A stretch of 7,461 nucleotides of DNA from Bacillota bacterium (lineage in GTDB: Bacteria; Bacillota; Clostridia; Lachnospirales; Anaerotignaceae), in assembly GCA_030526765.1 (NCBI GenBank), contig JAUNCB010000041.1, positions 659 to 8,119 on the forward strand, read 5' to 3'. Made by a program: the position numbers and the translations under genes. The notes under the pieces were generated by a model. That model was not told the origin of the DNA. It worked only from the letters and a program-made list of their open reading frames with translations, and ran no database searches. Of this stretch, positions 4,846 to 7,461 are shown piece after piece. Position 1 is the first letter of the stretch, and every line of letters begins with the position of its first letter.

Positions 4846-6399
4846 ATGAAGCGGTTTATGACAATTTTCCTTGCGGCGATCCTGAGCCTTTCTGTGGCTT
4901 TTTCCGCTGCCGCAGCGATCCAGACGAATGCCAGTCCATGGGCGGTGTCCTCCATGGAGTATGCCTACAGCCATGGGCTGATCACAGATGCAGAGCTTAA
5001 GAAGGCAACCTCTCCCATGAGCAGACAGGAATTCTGCAGTGTCATCATGCACTTTCTGCAGGCAGTAACGGGGATCGAAAGAAAAGCAACACAGGAATCT
5101 CCTTTTACCGACTGTGATGACCCCATGGTCATTGCGGCATACGAGGCGGGGATCATCGGCGGGGTAGAGCCGGGCAAGTTTGCACCGAACCGAACCCTGA
5201 CCAGAGAGCAGATGGCGATCATGATCGCAAGAACCCTGAAGGTCTGCAGCTACGATCTGGAGGAGGGGGCAAAGCCCCATCCCTTTACGGATACGAAAAC
5301 CCTGTATGATTCCTCCAATGATTATATCGATGAGCTTTATGGTGTGGGCATTGTCAGCGGCTATGCCGACGGCACCTTTGGCCCCTTCCGTGAGATGACC
5401 GTACAGGAAGCGGTGATCTCCTTCGTACGCGCCTACCGCTATATCATGACGGGGGATGCAGAGGGCTATCATCCTCTGCCCGGGGAAGAACCCATCCTGC
5501 CCAAGGAAGAGGCAGCACAGACAGAAGAAGAGGCTCCTGCAGCCGAGGAAGCAGAGCAGGAAGCGATCACAGCCCATGCGGATGAGGTCACACTGGAGGG
5601 CGGCACCGTTGCCCTTGGCATGACAGCAGAAGAAATAAAGGCAGCGTGGGGAGAACCCGACCGTGTGGATGAGTCCCTTTATGGACTGGAAAGATATATT
5701 TATCTGAATGACTATGAGCAGTATTTCTTTGTCACCCTGAAGGATGGCAAGGCGGCAGAGATCTTCGTACCGGGAACCCATTACACCTATCTGGAGATGA
5801 AGGGCGAAGGCACCATGGCGGATATCCGCGGGCTGAGCCATGTCAGTGCCGTAGAGCACAGCGGCATCATCCGTCGGGAGGATATGGAAGCCCGTATCCT
5901 GATGGATTACGAAGGCAAGCTCTGCGGGCTTTTGCTGCAGACAAAGGATTTCATGGATACGGCAGAGCTGAAAAGCACCATTCTGGAGCCTCTGCGGCTG
6001 GATCTGGAGGCGGAGCTTCTGGATATGATCCAGGTGAACAGAAAAGAGCGGGGCGTATCCCTTCTTACATGGGATAAAATGCTGTGGGAGGTGGCCCTTG
6101 CCCATACCCAGGAAATGATCTCCAGACAATATTTTGATTATATCGGTTATGATGACAGCACCCCCTTCGGAAGGATCATGGAGCGGGGGAAGGAATTCCA
6201 TACGGCATCGGAAACCATCGCCAGACACAGGGGCGATGTGATCCAGATCTATCAGGAATGGATGCGGAATGCTTCCAAGTGCAATGCCCTGATGGACAGC
6301 ACCATGCATGAGGTGGGCATCGGCGCAGGCTCCTATACCAAAGAGCTGTATGTGACTGTGGATATGGTCGGACAGGATCTGACCGCAAAGAAAAAATAA
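4846..6399 (+). CDS. Secreted SLH-repeat protein with C-terminal CAP-like domain
   Basis: This is a 517-residue exported protein, probably held at the cell surface. Residues 1-24 form a signal peptide: MKRF, a hydrophobic core, then an AAAA cleavage region. Three S-layer-homology repeats follow at about 30-75 (degenerate), 86-131 (clear, with FTD, GIIGG and the TREQMA motif) and 147-198. SLH repeats bind secondary cell-wall polymers. A Glu/Ala/Pro-rich linker spans about 213-247. Residues about 250-380 resemble the CAP-associated N-terminal domain (LGMTAEEIKAAWGEPD at 257-272). Residues about 388-512 resemble a bacterial CAP/SCP domain of the YkwD type. In that domain ETIA (456-459) stands where GENIA is expected, and the two usual histidines appear replaced (DYIGYDD at 431-437; NASKCN at 475-480). 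A binding or structural role therefore seems likelier than metal-dependent activity. The gene is transcribed alone from its own promoter and ends at a bidirectional terminator. Confidence 0.88.
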   Translation: MKRFMTIFLAAILSLSVAFSAAAAIQTNASPWAVSSMEYAYSHGLITDAELKKATSPMSRQEFCSVIMHFLQAVTGIERKATQESPFTDCDDPMVIAAYEAGIIGGVEPGKFAPNRTLTREQMAIMIARTLKVCSYDLEEGAKPHPFTDTKTLYDSSNDYIDELYGVGIVSGYADGTFGPFREMTVQEAVISFVRAYRYIMTGDAEGYHPLPGEEPILPKEEAAQTEEEAPAAEEAEQEAITAHADEVTLEGGTVALGMTAEEIKAAWGEPDRVDESLYGLERYIYLNDYEQYFFVTLKDGKAAEIFVPGTHYTYLEMKGEGTMADIRGLSHVSAVEHSGIIRREDMEARILMDYEGKLCGLLLQTKDFMDTAELKSTILEPLRLDLEAELLDMIQVNRKERGVSLLTWDKMLWEVALAHTQEMISRQYFDYIGYDDSTPFGRIMERGKEFHTASETIARHRGDVIQIYQEWMRNASKCNALMDSTMHEVGIGAGSYTKELYVTVDMVGQDLTAKKK

Positions 6400-6411
6400 A
6401 GCAACAGACAG

Positions 6412-6460
6412 AGAAAAAGCCTTAGGCGAACAAAATGTTTCGCTTAAGGCTTCTTTTTTT
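6412..6460. terminator. Bidirectional terminator between convergent genes
   Basis: AAGCCTTAGGCGAA (6417-6430) pairs with TTCGCTTAAGGCTT (6439-6452) in a 14-bp stem with one G-U pair and an 8-nt loop. On the plus strand the stem is followed by a T-rich tract (6451-6460). On the minus strand the A run 6414-6418 reads as five T. It can therefore end both the SLH/CAP transcript and the converging SGNH hydrolase transcript, whose stop codon is at 6465-6467. Confidence 0.9.
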
Positions 6461-6464
6461 GCGT

Positions 6465-7115
6465 TTATTCCATTTCCTTTGTCAGCTCCAGCAGCTTCTC
6501 CTCCAGCAGGGGATAGAATACCTCGTAGCCGTGGTTGCTCCAGTGCACTCCGTCAAACTGGAAGAGGGCGTCATAGGCATCGAAGCCCTGCTCCCGATGG
6601 ATGGCGGTAAAGGCATGAAATACATCCACCAGCGGAAGCTGATATTCTGCCGCCAGCTTCCGCACGATCTCAGCAAGCTTTTCCAGACGGTCTGTGGTGG
6701 TGAAGGGATAAAAATCCGTATCTACCACAGGGGGCGGCGTGATGAGCAGGGGCAGACAGAAGCCGCCGTGAAACCCATCCCCATGGGCTTCCGCCAGAAG
6801 GGATTCTATGATCAGGCGCAGATTGTTTTCATATTCCCAGAGGGTGCGGTATTGCCCTTCGTTTAAGGCACTGTCATTGGAGCCCAGCAGAATGGTGCAG
6901 ATGTGGGGCTTCAGCCGCAGCACACCGCCTGCCAGCCGCAGCTTGGCTTCCCGTGTGGTTTCCCCGTTGATCCCGCGGTTATAGATCTTCCAGTTTATGC
7001 GGGGGCATTTTTCGGGCAGCTCCGCCGCCAGTCTTGCAGGAAAGGCAATATGGGAAAGCACACCATAGCCGTATGTCAGGCTGTCGCCCAGAGCGACCAG
7101 TCGAAATTCTTTCAT
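6465..7115 (-). CDS. SGNH/GDSL-family hydrolase (lipase/esterase)
   Basis: This 216-residue serine esterase is of the GDSL/SGNH type, related to lysophospholipase L1/TesA and the isoamyl-acetate esterase group. It is predicted to cleave an ester or acyl bond; the substrate cannot be told from sequence. Block I is LGDSLTYGYG with nucleophile Ser12. Block II is NRGINGET with oxyanion Gly48. Block III is GSND with Asn80. Block V is DGVHWSNHGY with catalytic Asp188 and His191. All four signature residues are present and the length is normal, so it should be active. There is no signal peptide or membrane segment, which points to the cytoplasm. The start is secure: an AGGAGG site (minus strand, 7129-7124) lies 8 nt upstream of the ATG. 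It has its own promoter, lies 47 bp downstream of the LytTR gene on the same strand, and converges on the SLH/CAP gene. Read-through from the LytTR gene is also possible. Confidence 0.93.
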   Translation of the reverse strand: MKEFRLVALGDSLTYGYGVLSHIAFPARLAAELPEKCPRINWKIYNRGINGETTREAKLRLAGGVLRLKPHICTILLGSNDSALNEGQYRTLWEYENNLRLIIESLLAEAHGDGFHGGFCLPLLITPPPVVDTDFYPFTTTDRLEKLAEIVRKLAAEYQLPLVDVFHAFTAIHREQGFDAYDALFQFDGVHWSNHGYEVFYPLLEEKLLELTKEME

Positions 7116-7123
7116 GGATCAGA

Positions 7124-7129
7124 CCTCCT
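7124..7129 (-). promoter_or_regulatory. Strong ribosome binding site of the SGNH hydrolase
   Basis: AGGAGG on the minus strand, 8 nt before the ATG at 7115. It is a full match to the anti-Shine-Dalgarno core. Confidence 0.85.
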
Positions 7130-7137
7130 TTTTTCTC

Positions 7138-7166
7138 ATTTTAGCGTGAGAAAAAGGCAAAGTCAA
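7138..7166 (-). promoter_or_regulatory. Promoter of the SGNH hydrolase gene
   Basis: On the minus strand, TTGACT (7166-7161, 5 of 6) is followed by a 17-bp spacer and TAAAAT (7143-7138, 5 of 6). The predicted start near 7131 gives a very short leader of about 15 nt that begins just before the AGGAGG. The -35 overlaps the stop codon of the LytTR gene (7165-7163). Confidence 0.65.
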
Positions 7167-7461
7167 TCGGAGAGGGCAACGGCATCCATCACCTGATGGC
7201 GGAAGCTGCGGCTGATGAAGGCCTTTTTCTTGGAGGAGAAGAAGAAAATCGTCCACGGATCCCGATGCTTATCAAGATAGGCAATATTTTTCAGATTGAC
7301 CAGAAAGGAGCGGTGGCACTGCAGGAAATGGGGTGCAGGCAGCTCCTCTCCCAGCCGATAGAGGGGAACGCCAATGGTCAGTTCCTCTGTTTTTGTGTGG
7401 AGGATGGCTTTTTTCTGGCGACATTCAATAAACAGGATATCCTCCAGAGGAACATTATAAA
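7163..7461 (-). CDS. LytTR-family DNA-binding regulator, C-terminal part (gene runs off the window)
   Basis: The last 98 codons of a minus-strand gene are visible, ending in TGA at 7165-7163; the 5' end lies beyond the right edge. The translated part is a LytTR domain of the AgrA/LytR/ComE type. It begins near VPLEDILFIECRQKKAI, continues through an LGEEL segment, and carries the hallmark FLQCHRSFLVNLKNI, followed by a basic C-terminal stretch with SKKKAFISRSFRHQ. LytTR domains are ten-stranded beta folds that bind short direct repeats upstream of target genes. They usually follow a response-regulator receiver domain driven by a membrane histidine kinase, but neither can be seen here. It could instead be a stand-alone LytTR protein. 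The frame has no interruption, and codon use matches the neighbouring genes. The SGNH hydrolase lies 47 bp downstream. Confidence 0.9.
   Translation of the reverse strand, partial: YNVPLEDILFIECRQKKAILHTKTEELTIGVPLYRLGEELPAPHFLQCHRSFLVNLKNIAYLDKHRDPWTIFFFSSKKKAFISRSFRHQVMDAVALSD

Noticed and set aside
4795..6309. Long minus-strand open frame opposite the SLH/CAP gene
   Set aside because: The plus-strand frame has a promoter, ribosome binding site, signal peptide and known domains. The antisense product has none.
6435..6866. Plus-strand frame of 143 codons opposite the SGNH hydrolase
   Set aside because: It begins inside the bidirectional terminator and is antisense to a gene with all four SGNH catalytic blocks.

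Overview
The window looks like chromosomal DNA from a moderately GC-rich member of the Clostridia, most likely a Lachnospiraceae-type anaerobe. This is an inference from several things. A divergent second type IIA topoisomerase pair, a secreted S-layer-homology/CAP protein and a LytTR regulator occur together. The ribosome binding sites are strong and AGGAGG-like, and the promoters are close to sigma-A consensus. The species cannot be named from the sequence.

Layout. Positions 1-362 hold no convincing protein gene. They hold a good minus-strand promoter (192-220) reading into the 5' half of a tRNA-Ser(CGA) gene (159 down to 120). That gene stops matching a tRNA exactly after the anticodon loop, so it is interrupted and continues into unrelated sequence toward the left edge. 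A divergent plus-strand promoter (262-290) and a leader with an 8-bp inverted repeat (302-337) lead into a two-gene operon. The operon encodes a GyrB/ParE-like ATPase/TOPRIM subunit (363-2342) and a GyrA/ParC-like breakage-reunion subunit (2353-4578), and it ends in an intrinsic terminator. After a 220-bp intergenic region with its own promoter and a structured leader comes a secreted protein with SLH repeats and a C-terminal CAP-like domain (4846-6399). It converges on a minus-strand SGNH/GDSL hydrolase (6465-7115), and a hairpin between the two can terminate both strands. At the right edge is the 3' end of a minus-strand gene whose visible part is a complete-looking LytTR DNA-binding domain (7163-7461).

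How the genes work together. The two topoisomerase subunits should form one A2B2 enzyme. Its DNA-binding loop and ATPase site carry unusual substitutions, and no canonical GyrA box is visible, so a decatenase/topoisomerase IV-like role is more likely than gyrase-type supercoiling. The cell-surface CAP protein, the cytoplasmic SGNH esterase and the LytTR regulator have their own signals and no obvious shared pathway. The most unusual single observation is the tRNA-Ser gene, with a near-consensus promoter, broken at its anticodon loop. This is what the edge of an integrated element, a rearrangement or an intervening sequence would look like.
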